From Roseomonas aerilata DSM 19363 (lineage in GTDB: Bacteria; Pseudomonadota; Alphaproteobacteria; Acetobacterales; Acetobacteraceae), in contig NZ_JONP01000005.1 in assembly GCF_000711725.1 (NCBI RefSeq), positions 186,001 through 250,000 on the forward strand: a stretch of DNA of 64,000 nt, read 5' to 3'. The notes below the pieces were generated by a model that saw nothing but the letters and a program-made list of their open reading frames with translations, was not told the origin of the DNA and did no database searches. Made by a program: the position numbers and the translations under genes. Below, piece by piece: positions 1 through 14,556 of this stretch; position 1 is the stretch's first letter; the number at the start of each line of letters is the position of its first letter.

Positions 1-342
1 CACCACGCCCGCGCCTTCCTCGCCCTCGTCACCGCGCTCCGCTACGACGCCGCCGACCCGGCGGTGGTAGCGCCCGCCCGCGCCCTGCTCGGCCCCGCCG
101 TGCAGCAGCGGGCAGAGCGGATCGCGGCCGCCCTGCGCCTCGCCTACACCCTCTCGGGCGGCACGCTCGCGCTGCTGGCGGGCACCTCGCTCGCCATCAG
201 CGGGCAGCGGCTCACGCTTCGGCTCGTCGAGGGTAGCGGCGTCTTCGCGGGGGAGGGCGTGCAGCGCCGGGTGGAGGCGCTGGCCGCCGCCATGGGGATG
301 GAGGCGGTCGTGAGGTTGGCCCCACGCCAGCAACCGGTCTGA
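1..342 (+). CDS. Ppx/GppA-family phosphatase, C-terminal fragment
   Basis: The reading frame is open from base 1, so the 5' part of the gene lies outside the window. The visible 113 residues match the C-terminal HD-like helical region of exopolyphosphatase/guanosine pentaphosphate phosphatases: HHARAFLALVTALRY, then a helix AALRLAYTLSGG and the closing beta-rich stretch. Family members hydrolyse the terminal phosphate of polyphosphate or pppGpp in the cytoplasm. The catalytic actin-like N-terminal domain is not visible, so Ppx and GppA cannot be told apart here. The gene ends 97 bases before the probable start of the hybrid kinase. Confidence 0.7.
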   Translation, partial: HHARAFLALVTALRYDAADPAVVAPARALLGPAVQQRAERIAAALRLAYTLSGGTLALLAGTSLAISGQRLTLRLVEGSGVFAGEGVQRRVEALAAAMGMEAVVRLAPRQQPV

Positions 343-439
343 GCGCCGCGCCGGCCCCTTCATCACGCGCGCGTGCGCAGGGCTATTGGCGGGGATCTGG
401 CGCTGGCGCCCGCCCTGCCTCCGGTGCAGGTTCGCACCG

Positions 440-3400
440 ATGCTTCGGGGGAATCCTGTTCCGGCTCTGACCAAGGCCGCCGGCAGGCCGGCGCGTGCCC
501 TCGGGGTGCGCGCGCGGCTGCTGCTGCTCATGCTTGCGGCGGTGCTGCCGGTGCTGGTTTTTGCCGGCCTCGTGCTCTGGCGCTTCGCCGAAGCGCAGCG
601 CGGCATCGTCGAGCGCTCTCTCATCGTCCGCGCGGAGGGGCTGGCCCGCGTGGTCGATTCGGAATTCGAATCGCTCTCCTCGACGCTTCGCGCCATCGCC
701 GGCACCACCGCCTTCCAGGCCGGGAACCTCGATGCGGTGCGTGAGCACATGCTCGCGGTCGGGCGCGACATCGGCTCCCAGGTCACGCTGCGCGACGAGG
801 GTGGAAACCTCCTCCTGCACACCGTCATCCCGCGCGGACGGGAGGAGGGCCAGTCCCCGCCGCGCCCGGGCTGGCTGGAGCTGGTCGCCGCGGGTGGCGG
901 CCGCCTTGTCGTGACGGACCTCTTCACCGGGGCCTCCAGCGGGGCACAGATCTACGGCGTGCTGCTCCCCGTCATCGACGGGGCCGGCAGGCACCTGCTC
1001 ATCGGCGCCGCCTTCCGCGCGGACCTCCTGATGGAGCGCCTGCGCCTCTCCCTGCCCGATCCGGGCTGGCGAATCCTGGTGGTGGACCGGAGCCACCGTA
1101 TCGTTGCGGGCACCACGGTGCCCGATGGCGCCCTCGGCGCCGATGCAGGGCCGCGCTTCCGGGAGGGCACGACCGGCGTCTGGCGGGACCGGCGGCCCGA
1201 CGGGACGCCGATCGTCTTCGCCCATGCGCGCACCGCCGCCGGCTGGGACGTGGGTGTCAGCCTCGCGGCCGAGCTGGTGGACGCGCCGGTGCGCCGCGCC
1301 GTCTGGGCGCTGGCTGCGGTAGGTGCGCTGCTGCTCGCCTGCGCCGTGCTGCTCGCCCTCATCGCGGCCCGCCGGATCGCCCGCGCGATGGGCGCACTGG
1401 CCGAGGCCGCCGCGGTGCTCGGCCAGGGCCGCCCGGTCCCGCCCATCCAGACCCCGCTGCGCGAGGCGAACATGGTGGGCGCGGCGCTTTCCCGCGCTGC
1501 CAGCACCATCGCTGCGCGCGACGGGGCGCTGCGTGAGCGGGAAGCGCAGCTTGCCCGCACCCAGCGCCTGGCACGGGTGGGCGGGTTCGAGGTGGCGGTG
1601 GAGCACCGGCCGGACGGCGAGGTGCGCTTCACCAACTTCCGCTCCCCCGAATACCTCGCGGTGCATGGCCTGCCGCCCGAGGCCGCGGACGAGCCGCACG
1701 AAGCCTGGGTGGAACGGATCCACCCCGAGGACCGGGCGCGCGTGACCGAGGAGTTCATGGCGGCGGTCGGGGGCGGCGGTCCCGACTACCTCTCCGAGTA
1801 CCGGGTCGCGACCCCCGAGGGGGAGACGCGCTGGATCTCGGCGCTGGCCGAGGTGCAGCGGGACGCGCTCGGCCGGGCCCTGCGCTTCAGGGGCGTGCAC
1901 GTGGACCTCTCGGCCTTGCGCCGGGCCGAGGCGCGACTGGCCGAGAACCGCGCGGCCCTCGCCGCCGCCGAGGAGCGCCTTCGCCTAGCCGTGGAGGCGG
2001 GTGGGCTGGTCGCCTTCGACGTGGAGGTCGCCTCCGGGCGGGGCGTCTTCTCGCCCGGCCACTTCGCCCTTCTCGGCCAGCCCGCGCCCACGAATGGCTG
2101 CGCCGACCTCGCCTCCTGGGAGGCGGCGATCCATCCGGAGGACCGGGCCGGGGTGCGCGCCGCCTGGAAGCGGATGCTCATCGGCGGTGGGGCGGTGACG
2201 GTCGAGCACCGCGTGCTCGTCCCCGCGGGCGAGCGTTGGATCTCGGCCACCGGACGCCTTCTCGCCGGGAACTCCCTCGGAGCATCCCTTAGGGCATCCC
2301 CTGGAGCATCCCCTAGGGCCTCGCCCAGCCCGCAGCTGCCGGGCGGCGTCCGCTGCGTCGGCGTCTATGCCGACATCACCGGGCGCCGCACCGCCCAGGC
2401 CGTGCTGGAGGAGCGGGTGAGGGAGGCGGTGGCCTCCGCCGAGGCCGCCCAGGCCCAGCTCGCCCAGGCCCACAAGATGGAGGCCCTGGGCCAGCTGACC
2501 GGCGGGGTGGCGCACGACTTCAACAACCTCCTCCAGGTCGTCGCCTCGGGCGCGGCGCTGCTGGGCAAGCGAGAGGCCGTGAGGGCCGATCCCGGCGCGC
2601 GGCGCCTGCTGGACGGCATGGTGGGCGCTGCCGAGCGGGGGGCCGCGCTCACCCGCCGCATGCTCGCCTTCGCGCGGCGGCAGGAGCTGAGAATGGGCGC
2701 GGTGGATACGGCGGCCCTCATTCTCGCGCTCCGCGACATCCTCGCCCGCAGCATCGGCCCCGCGACGCCGCTCGAGATCGAGCTGCCCGACGACCTCTGG
2801 TGGGTGCTGGCCGACCCGAACCAGCTGGAGCTCGCCATCCTGAACCTCTGCGTCAACGCGCGCGACGCCATGGCCCCGGAGCGCTGCCCGGGCGGGCGCG
2901 TGAGGGTGACGGCGCGCAACGCCCCCGCCGGGCCGCGCGGGGGCCTCGTGGGGGCCGGCGACATGCCGCCGGGCGGCGACTGCCTTGTCATCCTCGTCTC
3001 CGATGACGGGGCAGGGATGGACGCCGAGACCCTCGCGCGCGCCACCGAACCCTTCTTCACCACCAAGGGGGTCGGGCGGGGCACCGGTCTCGGCCTCTCC
3101 ATGGTCCACGGCCTCTGCGCCCAGTCGGGCGGGGCGCTGCGGTTGGTGAGCGCGCCGAGCCAGGGAACCACGGCCGAGATCTGGCTGCCCCGTGCCGAGC
3201 CCGGCTCCGAGGCCGCGCCCGCGCCGATCGCGCTCCCCTCCGCGCTGCCGGCCGCGCGGCGCCTTTCGGTGCTGCTGGTGGACGACGACCCGCTGGTCCT
3301 GGCGAGCAATGCCGCGCTTCTCGCGGATCTCGGCCACACCGCGCGCGAGGTGGAATCGGCCGCGGCCGCGCTGGAGGCGCTCGCCGCCGGCCCGGTGCCC

Positions 3401-3625
3401 GACCTCGTGATCACCGACCACGCCATGCCCGGCATGACCGGGGCGGAACTGGCCGCGCGGCTCGCCGCGTTGCATCCGGGCCTGCCCGTGATCCTCGCCA
3501 CCGGCTACGCCGACCTGGCGGTGGGCGAGGCGCCCGAGGTGCCCCGGCTGGACAAGCCTTTCGGCCGCGACGCGCTCGCCGCCGCCCTGGCTGCGGCCAC
3601 GGGCGCGGCGCGGCGCATCGAATAA
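440..3625 (+). CDS. Membrane hybrid sensor histidine kinase with C-terminal receiver
   Basis: A 1061-residue protein. An N-terminal membrane segment (about residues 25-45) is followed by a periplasmic sensor region of roughly 240 residues that resembles a Cache-type domain, a second membrane segment ([15 protein letters not shown]), a HAMP-like linker and two PAS regions. The kinase core has the H-box [12 protein letters not shown] (His692), N-box [16 protein letters not shown] and [12 protein letters not shown] receiver domain follows with LLVDDD, phospho-acceptor Asp993 ([10 protein letters not shown]) and DKPF. The ATG at 440 is preferred over a TTG at 386 because it directly precedes the basic, hydrophobic signal anchor. 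The signal sensed is unknown. A 12-bp tandem repeat lies inside the second PAS region. It stands alone, 118 bases before the glycogen/trehalose operon. Confidence 0.88.
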   Translation: MLRGNPVPALTKAAGRPARALGVRARLLLLMLAAVLPVLVFAGLVLWRFAEAQRGIVERSLIVRAEGLARVVDSEFESLSSTLRAIAGTTAFQAGNLDAVREHMLAVGRDIGSQVTLRDEGGNLLLHTVIPRGREEGQSPPRPGWLELVAAGGGRLVVTDLFTGASSGAQIYGVLLPVIDGAGRHLLIGAAFRADLLMERLRLSLPDPGWRILVVDRSHRIVAGTTVPDGALGADAGPRFREGTTGVWRDRRPDGTPIVFAHARTAAGWDVGVSLAAELVDAPVRRAVWALAAVGALLLACAVLLALIAARRIARAMGALAEAAAVLGQGRPVPPIQTPLREANMVGAALSRAASTIAARDGALREREAQLARTQRLARVGGFEVAVEHRPDGEVRFTNFRSPEYLAVHGLPPEAADEPHEAWVERIHPEDRARVTEEFMAAVGGGGPDYLSEYRVATPEGETRWISALAEVQRDALGRALRFRGVHVDLSALRRAEARLAENRAALAAAEERLRLAVEAGGLVAFDVEVASGRGVFSPGHFALLGQPAPTNGCADLASWEAAIHPEDRAGVRAAWKRMLIGGGAVTVEHRVLVPAGERWISATGRLLAGNSLGASLRASPGASPRASPSPQLPGGVRCVGVYADITGRRTAQAVLEERVREAVASAEAAQAQLAQAHKMEALGQLTGGVAHDFNNLLQVVASGAALLGKREAVRADPGARRLLDGMVGAAERGAALTRRMLAFARRQELRMGAVDTAALILALRDILARSIGPATPLEIELPDDLWWVLADPNQLELAILNLCVNARDAMAPERCPGGRVRVTARNAPAGPRGGLVGAGDMPPGGDCLVILVSDDGAGMDAETLARATEPFFTTKGVGRGTGLGLSMVHGLCAQSGGALRLVSAPSQGTTAEIWLPRAEPGSEAAPAPIALPSALPAARRLSVLLVDDDPLVLASNAALLADLGHTAREVESAAAALEALAAGPVPDLVITDHAMPGMTGAELAARLAALHPGLPVILATGYADLAVGEAPEVPRLDKPFGRDALAAALAAATGAARRIE
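2273..2320 (+). repeat. Four tandem 12-bp units inside the hybrid kinase gene
   Basis: Units at 2273-2284, 2285-2296, 2297-2308 and 2309-2320 each start with TCCC and encode [12 protein letters not shown] and SPRA, followed by a related SPSP. The unit is in frame (12 bp = 4 codons), so copy-number changes would lengthen or shorten a Ser/Pro/Ala linker within the second PAS region without breaking the gene. Confidence 0.85.
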
Positions 3626-3661
3626 AGCCGCGGGGCGGCGCCCACTGTGCGGCTCACGCCT

Positions 3662-3676
3662 TGTTGCGCCGCAACA
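3662..3676. promoter_or_regulatory. Inverted repeat TGTTGC-gcc-GCAACA upstream of glgE
   Basis: A perfect 6-bp inverted repeat with a 3-base centre lies in the 118-base gap between the hybrid kinase and glgE. It is not followed by a T-run, so an operator or weak terminator are both possible. No convincing -35/-10 pair could be placed with certainty. The start of the seven-gene operon must be controlled from this gap or from read-through. Confidence 0.35.
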
Positions 3677-3743
3677 TGCTTGGCCGGGCGGCCGCGGGCT
3701 GCGATCCCCGTTCGGCCTTTCCGATAAGCCGGAGCTGGGAACC

Positions 3744-6700
3744 ATGAGCGCCAAAGACCGTTGCTCGGCCATGCGCCCCATCGCCCTGTACCACGTGAAC
3801 CCACTCCTGCTCGGCCCGCTTTCGGAATGGGGGCCCGAGTTGGAGAGGGTGGCGGCCCTCGGGTTCGGGGGCGTCTGCCTGCCGCCGCCGCTCTCTCCCG
3901 GCCGCTCAGGCCACCTGCTGGAGGTGGCGGACCATGATCGTCCCCACCCGCTGCTTGACGCGGGAACGGACGGCACCGCCGCCATCGCCGCCATCGCCGG
4001 GGCCTGCCGCGCGGCAGGGCTTGAACTCTGGCTGGACCTCGAGCCGCTGCATGTCGCGAGCGACGGCGCACTCGCCGCCATCCACCCCGACTGGTTCCAC
4101 GACGTGGAGGCCCAGTTGCCCGATCCGCGCGGCGGAGCCGTGCGCCTCGGCCTCGCGCGCCTCGACCTGTCGCGGGAGGGGGCGCTGGGCTTCTGGACCT
4201 CCCGGCTGGCGGAGTGGGTCTCGGCCGGCGTGTCCGGCTTCCGCGCCATCCGCCCGGCCGAGGTGCTGCCGGCGGTCTGGGGGCGGCTGATCCGTGCCTC
4301 AAGCGGAGCGGGCTTCATCGCCTGGAACACGGGCATGCCCTGGCACGAGGCGGCGGCCCTGCGCGGCGCCGGCTTCGGTTGGCTCGCCTCCTCGCTGGCC
4401 TGGTGGAACGGGCGCGACGCCTGGTTCATGGCAGAGCGCGAGGCGCTGGGCGGTCCCCTCATCGGCTTCCCGGAGGCGCCCTTCGAGAGCCGTGCCGCGG
4501 TGGAGGAGGGTGACGAGACGGCACGCTCGCGGGCGGCCGCCCTCTCGCTGCGCCTCGCCGCCACGCTCTGCGATGCGTTGCTCGTGCCGCAGGGCTTCGA
4601 GTACGGCGCGCGCCGCCCCTCCAACCCCGCCCAGGACCGGCCGGGCGACTGGGCCTGGCTGCGCGAGAACGCGCCCTACGACCTCTCCGCCGAGGTGCGG
4701 GAGGCGACGGCGCTCGCCGCCGCCCTCGCGCCATTGTCCGGCGCCCCGCTGCGCTCGCTGAGCGGGTCGGGCGCGCCGGTGCTCGCGGTGGTGCGCTCGG
4801 CGGAAGATCCGCGCATGGCGGGTTCGGCCACGCTCGTGATCGCCAATACCGACCGCCATGCCGCGGCAACGCTCGCGCCCGAGACGGTGCTGCCAGGCAT
4901 CGGCGGCGGGCCTGCGCCCTTCCTCGGCGCCGACGGGCAGCCGTTGGTGCCCGGCGTCCACCTCGCGCTGCCGCCGGGCGAGGTGCGGGTGATGCAGGCC
5001 GGCCGCGCCAGCCCGGTGATCCGCCTGCCCGCCTCCCGCATGCCTCCGGAGCAGGGCGTTGCCCTTCCGCGCATCGGGATCGAGGCGGTGACGCCGCTGG
5101 TCGATGGCGGCCGCTTCCCGGTGAAGCGCACGGTGGGTGAGGTGATCACCGTGGAGGCCGACATCGTCGCCGACACCCACGCCACCTTCGGCGTCGCCCT
5201 TCTCTGGCGCACGGCGGACGAGAAGGGCTGGCGCGAGGTGCGGATGCGGCCGCTCGGCAACGACCGCTGGACCGCGAGCTTCCCGCTGGAGCGGATGGGC
5301 CGCTACGTCTTCGCGGTGGAGGCCTGGCTTGATGTCTTCGCGGGCTATCGCGACGAGCTGTCGAAGAAGCACGCGGCCGGCGTGCCTGTCACGCTGGAAC
5401 TGGAGGAGGGCCGCCGGCTGGTCGCGAAGGCCGCTGGCCGCATCGGCGCCACCAAGCGCCCGCTGAACCTTCTCGCCAAGACGCTCGAGACGGCCTCCGA
5501 ATCCGAGCGGCTTGCCCTTCTCCTCTCGCCGGAGACGGCGGGGCTGATGGCGCTGGCGGATGACCGGCCGCATCGCGTGCGCCAGAACCCGCCCGGCAGC
5601 GTGGAGGCGGAGCGCATCGCCGCCCGCTTCGCCAGCTGGTACGAGATCTTCCCCCGCAGCCAGTCCGGCAGCGAGGACCGCCACGGCACGCTGGACGACG
5701 TGATCCGCCAGCTTCCGCGCGTGAAGGCCATGGGCTTCGACGTGCTCTACTTCCCGCCCATCCACCCGATCGGGCGCAAGAACCGCAAGGGCCGCAACAA
5801 CACGCTAACGCCCGGCCCCGACGACGTGGGCAGCCCCTACGCCATCGGCTCGGAGGAGGGCGGGCACGACGCGCTGCACCCCGCGCTCGGCACCATCGAG
5901 GACTTCCACCGGCTGCGCGACGCCGCCTACGCGCACAACCTCGAACTTGCGCTCGACTTCGCCATCCAGTGCGCCCCGGACCACCCGTGGCTGAAGGAGC
6001 ACCCGGAGTGGTTCGACTGGCGCCCGGACGGTACGATCAAATACGCCGAGAATCCGCCGAAGAAGTACGAGGACATCGTCAACGTCGACTTCTACGCGGA
6101 AGGCGCCAAGCCCTCGCTCTGGGTCGCGCTCTACCAGGCCGTGAAATTCTGGGTGGAGCAGGGGGTGAAGATCTTCCGGGTGGACAACCCGCATACCAAG
6201 CCGCTTCCCTTCTGGGAGTGGATGATCGGCGAGATCCGCGCCGACCATCCCGACGTGCTCTTCCTATCGGAGGCCTTCACTCGGCCTAAGGTGATGTACC
6301 GGCTGGCGAAGGCCGGCTTCACCCAGTCCTACACCTACTTCACCTGGCGCGAGACGAAGGAGGAGATGGCGGAGTACCTGACGGAGCTGAGCACCACGGC
6401 GCCGCGCGACTTCTTCCGCCCGAACTTCTTCGTCAACACACCCGACATCAACCCGCGCCACTTGCAGACCGGCGGCCGGCCGATGCACCTCGTGCGCGCG
6501 GCGCTGGCCTCCACGCTGTCCGGCCTCTGGGGTGTTTATCAAGGCTTCGAGCTCTGCGAGGCGACGCCGCTGCCGGGCAAGGAGGAGTATCTGGACAGCG
6601 AGAAGTACCAGATCCGCGTCTGGCCGGACCGCCGCCCGGGTGACATCGTGGACGAGGTCACGCGCCTGAACCTCGTCCGCCGCGCCAACCCGGCGCTGCA

Positions 6701-7001
6701 GACCCATCTCGGCGTGACCTTCCTTACCGCCTTCAACGACAACGTGCTCTTCTACGAGAAGGCAACGCCGGACCGCTCCAACGTCATCCTGGTGGCCGTC
6801 TCGATGGATCCCTCCACGGTGCAGGATACCGGCTACGAGCTGCCGCTCTGGCGCTTCGGCCTGCCCGACCACGAAGGGCTCGAGGTGGAGGACCTGATGC
6901 GCGGCAACCGCTTCGCCCTCTACGGCAAGGCCCAGGCGATGCGCCTCGATCCCGCCGACCTGCCCTTCGCCATCTGGCGCGTGCGCCCCTTCGGCGCCTG
7001 A
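3744..7001 (+). CDS. glgE: Alpha-1,4-glucan:maltose-1-phosphate maltosyltransferase with N-terminal GH13-like extension
   Basis: GlgE transfers maltosyl units from maltose 1-phosphate to the non-reducing ends of alpha-1,4-glucan. The C-terminal part (from about residue 435, [20 protein letters not shown]) is a full GlgE with GIFxFRVDN-type motif [11 protein letters not shown] (nucleophile Asp814) and [10 protein letters not shown] (acid/base Glu843). The first 430 or so residues are extra compared with actinobacterial GlgE (about 660-700 residues) and look like a degenerate GH13 barrel: [13 protein letters not shown] stands where a catalytic GVDGFRxD would be. An ATG at 3771 is an alternative start; GGAG lies 8 bases before 3744. 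It is the first gene of the operon, 11 bases before the trehalose synthase-maltokinase that makes its substrate. Confidence 0.93.
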   Translation: MSAKDRCSAMRPIALYHVNPLLLGPLSEWGPELERVAALGFGGVCLPPPLSPGRSGHLLEVADHDRPHPLLDAGTDGTAAIAAIAGACRAAGLELWLDLEPLHVASDGALAAIHPDWFHDVEAQLPDPRGGAVRLGLARLDLSREGALGFWTSRLAEWVSAGVSGFRAIRPAEVLPAVWGRLIRASSGAGFIAWNTGMPWHEAAALRGAGFGWLASSLAWWNGRDAWFMAEREALGGPLIGFPEAPFESRAAVEEGDETARSRAAALSLRLAATLCDALLVPQGFEYGARRPSNPAQDRPGDWAWLRENAPYDLSAEVREATALAAALAPLSGAPLRSLSGSGAPVLAVVRSAEDPRMAGSATLVIANTDRHAAATLAPETVLPGIGGGPAPFLGADGQPLVPGVHLALPPGEVRVMQAGRASPVIRLPASRMPPEQGVALPRIGIEAVTPLVDGGRFPVKRTVGEVITVEADIVADTHATFGVALLWRTADEKGWREVRMRPLGNDRWTASFPLERMGRYVFAVEAWLDVFAGYRDELSKKHAAGVPVTLELEEGRRLVAKAAGRIGATKRPLNLLAKTLETASESERLALLLSPETAGLMALADDRPHRVRQNPPGSVEAERIAARFASWYEIFPRSQSGSEDRHGTLDDVIRQLPRVKAMGFDVLYFPPIHPIGRKNRKGRNNTLTPGPDDVGSPYAIGSEEGGHDALHPALGTIEDFHRLRDAAYAHNLELALDFAIQCAPDHPWLKEHPEWFDWRPDGTIKYAENPPKKYEDIVNVDFYAEGAKPSLWVALYQAVKFWVEQGVKIFRVDNPHTKPLPFWEWMIGEIRADHPDVLFLSEAFTRPKVMYRLAKAGFTQSYTYFTWRETKEEMAEYLTELSTTAPRDFFRPNFFVNTPDINPRHLQTGGRPMHLVRAALASTLSGLWGVYQGFELCEATPLPGKEEYLDSEKYQIRVWPDRRPGDIVDEVTRLNLVRRANPALQTHLGVTFLTAFNDNVLFYEKATPDRSNVILVAVSMDPSTVQDTGYELPLWRFGLPDHEGLEVEDLMRGNRFALYGKAQAMRLDPADLPFAIWRVRPFGA

Positions 7002-7012
7002 GAGAAACACCC

Positions 7013-10281
<3,269 letters not shown>

Positions 10282-10285
<4 letters not shown>

Positions 10286-12429
10286 GCGAGACCCAAGGCG
10301 CCATCCAGGCCATCGTCGAGGGCCGCCACGGCGATCCCTTCGCCGTGCTCGGCCGGCACGGCGGCGTGGTGCGGACCTTCCAGCCGGGGGCGCTGAGCGT
10401 CGAGGCCGTGCCGGAGGCGGGAGCGCCCGTCGAGCTGGCGCAGGTCCACGACCACGGCTTCTTCGAGGGCGAGGTCCCGCCCGGCCCCTACACGCTCCGC
10501 ATCGACTGGCGCGGCGGCGTGCAGGAGACGGAGGACCCCTACGCCTTCGGTCCCCTGCTCGGCGACATGGACATCTACCTCTTCGGCGAGGGGCGGCACC
10601 ACGAGATGGGCCGCGTCTTCGGCGCGCAGGCGATGAGCGTGGACGGCGTGCCCGGCGTGCGCTTCGCCGTCTGGGCGCCGAACGCGCGCCGCGTCTCCGT
10701 TGTCGGCGGCTTCAACTCGTGGGACGGGCGGCGCCATCCCATGCGCCTGCGCGGCGCTTCGGGCATCTGGGAACTCTTCATCCCGCGCCTCGTGCCCGGG
10801 GAGCACTACAAGTACGAGATCCTCGGCCCGCATGGCGGCGTGCTGCCGCTCAAGGCCGACCCGATTGCCGCCCAGGCCGAACTCGCCCCCGGCACCGCCT
10901 CCATCGTCGGCACCCCCGCGCCCTATGGCTGGCGCGACGGCGCCTGGATGGAGCGGCGTGGTGCCGTGCACGACGTGGCCGCGCCGATTGCCATCTACGA
11001 GGTGCATCCCGGCTCCTGGTGGCGCGCCGAGGACGGCCATGCCGGCGATTGGGACGGGCTGTCCTCCCGGCTGATCCCCTATGTGAAGGGCATGGGCTTC
11101 ACCCATGTCGAGTTGCTGCCGATCATGGAGCACCCCTTCGGCGGCTCCTGGGGCTACCAGCCGCTCGGCCTCTTCGCGCCCACCGCCCGCTTCGGCACAC
11201 CCGAGGGCTTCTCGCGCTTCGTGGACCGCTGCCACGAGGCCGGGATCGGCGTCATCCTCGACTGGGTGCCCGCGCACTTCCCCTCGGACCCGCACGGCCT
11301 CGCGCAGTTCGACGGCACGGCGCTCTACGAGCACGCGGACCCGCGGGAGGGATTCCACAAGGACTGGAACACCCTCATCTACAATTTCGGCCGCACGGAG
11401 GTGCGCGGCTTCCTCATCGCCTCCGCGCTGCACTGGCTGGAGCATTACCACGTCGATGGGCTGCGCGTGGACGCGGTGGCCTCGATGCTCTACCGCGACT
11501 ACTCCCGCAACCACGGCGAATGGGTGCCCAACGTCTTCGGCGGCCGCGAAAATCTCGAGGCTGTGGCCTTTCTGAAGGAGCTCAACGAGGCCGTTCGCCA
11601 CCGCTGCCCCGGTGCCATCATGGTGGCCGAGGAGAGCACGGCCTGGCCCGGCGTCTCGAAGCCCGTGTCGGAGGGCGGCCTTGGCTTCCACTACAAGTGG
11701 AACATGGGCTGGATGCACGACACCCTCCACTACATGGAGGAGGACTCGGTCAACCGCCGTTGGCACCACGGCGAGATGACCTTCGGTCTCGTCTACGCCT
11801 TTTCGGAGAACTTCGTCCTCCCGCTCTCCCACGACGAGGTCGTGCACGGGAAGGGATCGCTGCTGGGAAAGATGCGCGGCGACGACTGGCAGAAGCGCGC
11901 CAATCTTCGCACCTATCTCGCCTTCATGTGGACGCATCCCGGCAAGAAGCTTCTCTTCATGGGGATCGAGCTCGCCCAGCCGACCGAGTGGAACCACGAC
12001 GCGCAGCTTCCCTGGCACCTGTTGGACGATCCGCGCCACCGCGGCGTGCAGGAGCTGGTGCGTGACCTCAACCGCACCTATCGCGCACTCCCCGCGTTGC
12101 ATGAGAGGGACGCCGATCCGCAGGGCTTCGCCTGGGTGGTGGGGGACGACAACACGAACAGTGTCTTCGCCTTCCTCCGTTTCGGTGCCGACGGCACGCC
12201 GGCCCTCGTGGTCTGCAACATGACGCCTGTCCCGCGGGATGGCTACCGGATCGGTGTGCCGCATGGCGGCCATTGGCGGGAGGTCCTGAACACGGACGCC
12301 GCCTCCTATGGCGGTTCCGGCATCGGGAACTATGGCGGGGTGGACGCCACGGAGGAGGGCTCGCATGGCCAGCCCGCATCCCTCATCCTCTCGTTGCCGC
12401 CGCTGGCCACCCTGATCCTCTCGCCCTAA
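10282..12429 (+). CDS. glgB: 1,4-alpha-glucan branching enzyme
   Basis: GlgB of 715 residues, close to the usual length. It has an N-terminal CBM48-type region ([20 protein letters not shown]) and a GH13 core with [14 protein letters not shown] (nucleophile Asp397), [12 protein letters not shown] (Glu450) and [12 protein letters not shown]. It adds alpha-1,6 branches to the linear glucan made by GlgE. The ATG at 10282 is chosen because it forms an ATGA overlap with the treS stop; the open frame runs further upstream only inside treS. Confidence 0.96.
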
Positions 12430-12444
12430 GGACCACTCCCGCCC

Positions 12445-14556
12445 ATGCCGACGGAGCCCCCGCGCCTCGAACCCGGGAGGCCCTTCCCCCTCGGCGCCAC
12501 CTGGGACGGCCTCGGCGTGAACTTTGCGGTCTTCTCCGCCCATGCGGAGAGGATCGAGCTCTGCCTCTTCAATGCCAATGGCCGACGGGAAACCGCCCGC
12601 TACGACCTTCCGGAATGCACCGACGAGGTCTGGCACGGCTACCTGCCGGATGCGGAACCTGGCACCGTCTATGCGTACCGCGCGCACGGGCCCTACGACC
12701 CCGCGCGCGGCCACCGCTTCAACCCGACGAAGCTGCTGCTCGACCCCTATTCCAAGCAGCTCGTCGGCAACGTCACCTGGTCCGACGCGCTCTTCGGCTA
12801 CCGCGTCGGCAACCAGCGCGCCGACCTGACGATGGACCGCCGCGACAGCGCCGCCGCCATGCCCAAGGGCGTGGTGGTGGACGACCGTGCCTATGACTGG
12901 GGAAACGAGCGGCGGCCCGAGCGCCCTTGGTCCGATACGATTATCTACGAGGCGCATCTCAAGGGCCTTACCTGGCAGCACCACGCGGTCCCTGGGCCGG
13001 TGCGCGGCACCTTCCAGGCGCTGGGCCACCCCGCGGTCATCGACCACCTGCTGCGCATCGGCGTGACCGCGGTGGAGCTGCTGCCGGTGCACGCCTTCCT
13101 GCAGGATCGCTTCCTCGTGGAGAAGGGACTGACGAACTACTGGGGCTACTCCACCCTCTCCTTCTTCGCGCCCGAGCCCGCCTATCTCGCGACCGGCGTG
13201 CTGAACGAGATCCGCGCCGCCGTGCGCCGATTGCATGAGGCGGGGATCGAGGTGATCCTCGACGTCGTCTACAACCACACCTGCGAGGGATCGGAACTCG
13301 GCCCGACCCTCTCCTGGCGCGGCCTCGACAACGCCTCCTATTATCGCCTGTTGCCGGACAACCCGCGGGTCTGCATCAACGACACCGGCACGGGCAACAC
13401 CGTGAACATGTCGCATCCGCGCGTGCTGCAGATGGTCATGGACAGCCTTCGCTACTATGTCGAGAGCTTCCACGTGGACGGCTTCCGCTTCGACCTCGGC
13501 AGCGTCCTCGGGAGGGAGGTATCAGGCTTCGATCCCGGCTCCGGCTTCTTTGACGCCGTGCGCCAGGACCCCGTCCTCTCGCGCGTGAAGCTCATCTCGG
13601 AGCCCTGGGATATCGGCCCCGGCGGCTATCAGCTCGGCAACCACCCTCCGGGCTTCGCCGAGTGGAACGACAAGTTCCGCGACGGCGTGCGCCGCTTCTG
13701 GAAGGGCGACCAGGGCATGCGCTCCGACCTTGCCGCGCGCCTCACCGGATCGGCGGAACTGTTCGACCGCCGGCGTCGCAAACCCTGGGCGAGCGTGAAC
13801 TACATCGCCTCGCACGACGGCAGCACGCTGGAGGACATCGTCTCCTACGACCACCGCCACAACGAGGCGAATGGCGAGGACAACCGCGACGGCCATAGCG
13901 ACAACCACTCCCACAACTGGGGCGTGGAGGGGGAGACCGACGACGCCGCTATCCTCGAGATCCGTGGCCGGCTGAAGCGCGCCATGCTGGCCACGGTGCT
14001 CTTCTCTGCGGGCACGCCGATGATCCTGGCGGGCGACGAGATGAACCGCACCCAGCGCGGCAACAACAACGCCTATTGCCAGGATAACGAGACCTCCTGG
14101 GTTGACTGGGAACGCGCGGAGACGGAAGCGGCGCAACTCATGGCGCGCTTCACCGCCCGCCTGACACGGCTGCGCCACCGTCTGGCCCCGCTGCGCCCCG
14201 CACGCTTCCCGCATGGCCGGTCTGAGCCTGTGCCGGGCCTGTCGGACACGCAATGGTTCGGCCAGGACGGCCAGCCCATGACGCCCGATGCCTGGAACGA
14301 CCCGGTCGCGAAAACATTCGCCATGCTGCGCGCCGACGGCGTGGCGGAGGGCGGCGCGGACACGGTGCTGCTGCTGATGAACGCCGACAGCGCAGATCAG
14401 CCCTTCGTCCTGCCGGGCGTGTCCCGGACCTGGTGCCTCCTGCTCGACAGCGCCGATCCCGAGGCCAAGGAGCGGATGTTGCGAGAGGATGAGGAAACCG
14501 TGCCCGTCGCGGCGCGCTCCGTGGTCCTGCTGTGGAGCCGCCTGGACCGGACATGA
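12445..14556 (+). CDS. glgX: Glycogen debranching enzyme (GlgX/TreX type)
   Basis: A 703-residue GH13 isoamylase-type enzyme that hydrolyses alpha-1,6 branches. N-terminal CBM48 region (GATWDGLGVNFAVFSAHAER), then EAHLKGLT, VYNHTCEGSELGPTLSWRG, FHVDGFRFDLGSVLG (Asp350), LISEPWDIGPGGYQLG (Glu386) and YIASHDGSTLEDIVSY. AAGGA lies about 12 bases before the start. Released linear maltodextrins would feed TreY, TreZ and MalQ encoded downstream. Its stop overlaps the treZ start (ATGA). Confidence 0.95.
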   Translation: MPTEPPRLEPGRPFPLGATWDGLGVNFAVFSAHAERIELCLFNANGRRETARYDLPECTDEVWHGYLPDAEPGTVYAYRAHGPYDPARGHRFNPTKLLLDPYSKQLVGNVTWSDALFGYRVGNQRADLTMDRRDSAAAMPKGVVVDDRAYDWGNERRPERPWSDTIIYEAHLKGLTWQHHAVPGPVRGTFQALGHPAVIDHLLRIGVTAVELLPVHAFLQDRFLVEKGLTNYWGYSTLSFFAPEPAYLATGVLNEIRAAVRRLHEAGIEVILDVVYNHTCEGSELGPTLSWRGLDNASYYRLLPDNPRVCINDTGTGNTVNMSHPRVLQMVMDSLRYYVESFHVDGFRFDLGSVLGREVSGFDPGSGFFDAVRQDPVLSRVKLISEPWDIGPGGYQLGNHPPGFAEWNDKFRDGVRRFWKGDQGMRSDLAARLTGSAELFDRRRRKPWASVNYIASHDGSTLEDIVSYDHRHNEANGEDNRDGHSDNHSHNWGVEGETDDAAILEIRGRLKRAMLATVLFSAGTPMILAGDEMNRTQRGNNNAYCQDNETSWVDWERAETEAAQLMARFTARLTRLRHRLAPLRPARFPHGRSEPVPGLSDTQWFGQDGQPMTPDAWNDPVAKTFAMLRADGVAEGGADTVLLLMNADSADQPFVLPGVSRTWCLLLDSADPEAKERMLREDEETVPVAARSVVLLWSRLDRT

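Noticed and set aside
1985-4624. Very long minus-strand frame opposite the hybrid kinase and glgE
   Set aside because: It crosses two well-supported plus-strand genes, has repetitive Arg/Ala/Gly composition and no motif; it is a GC-rich shadow frame.
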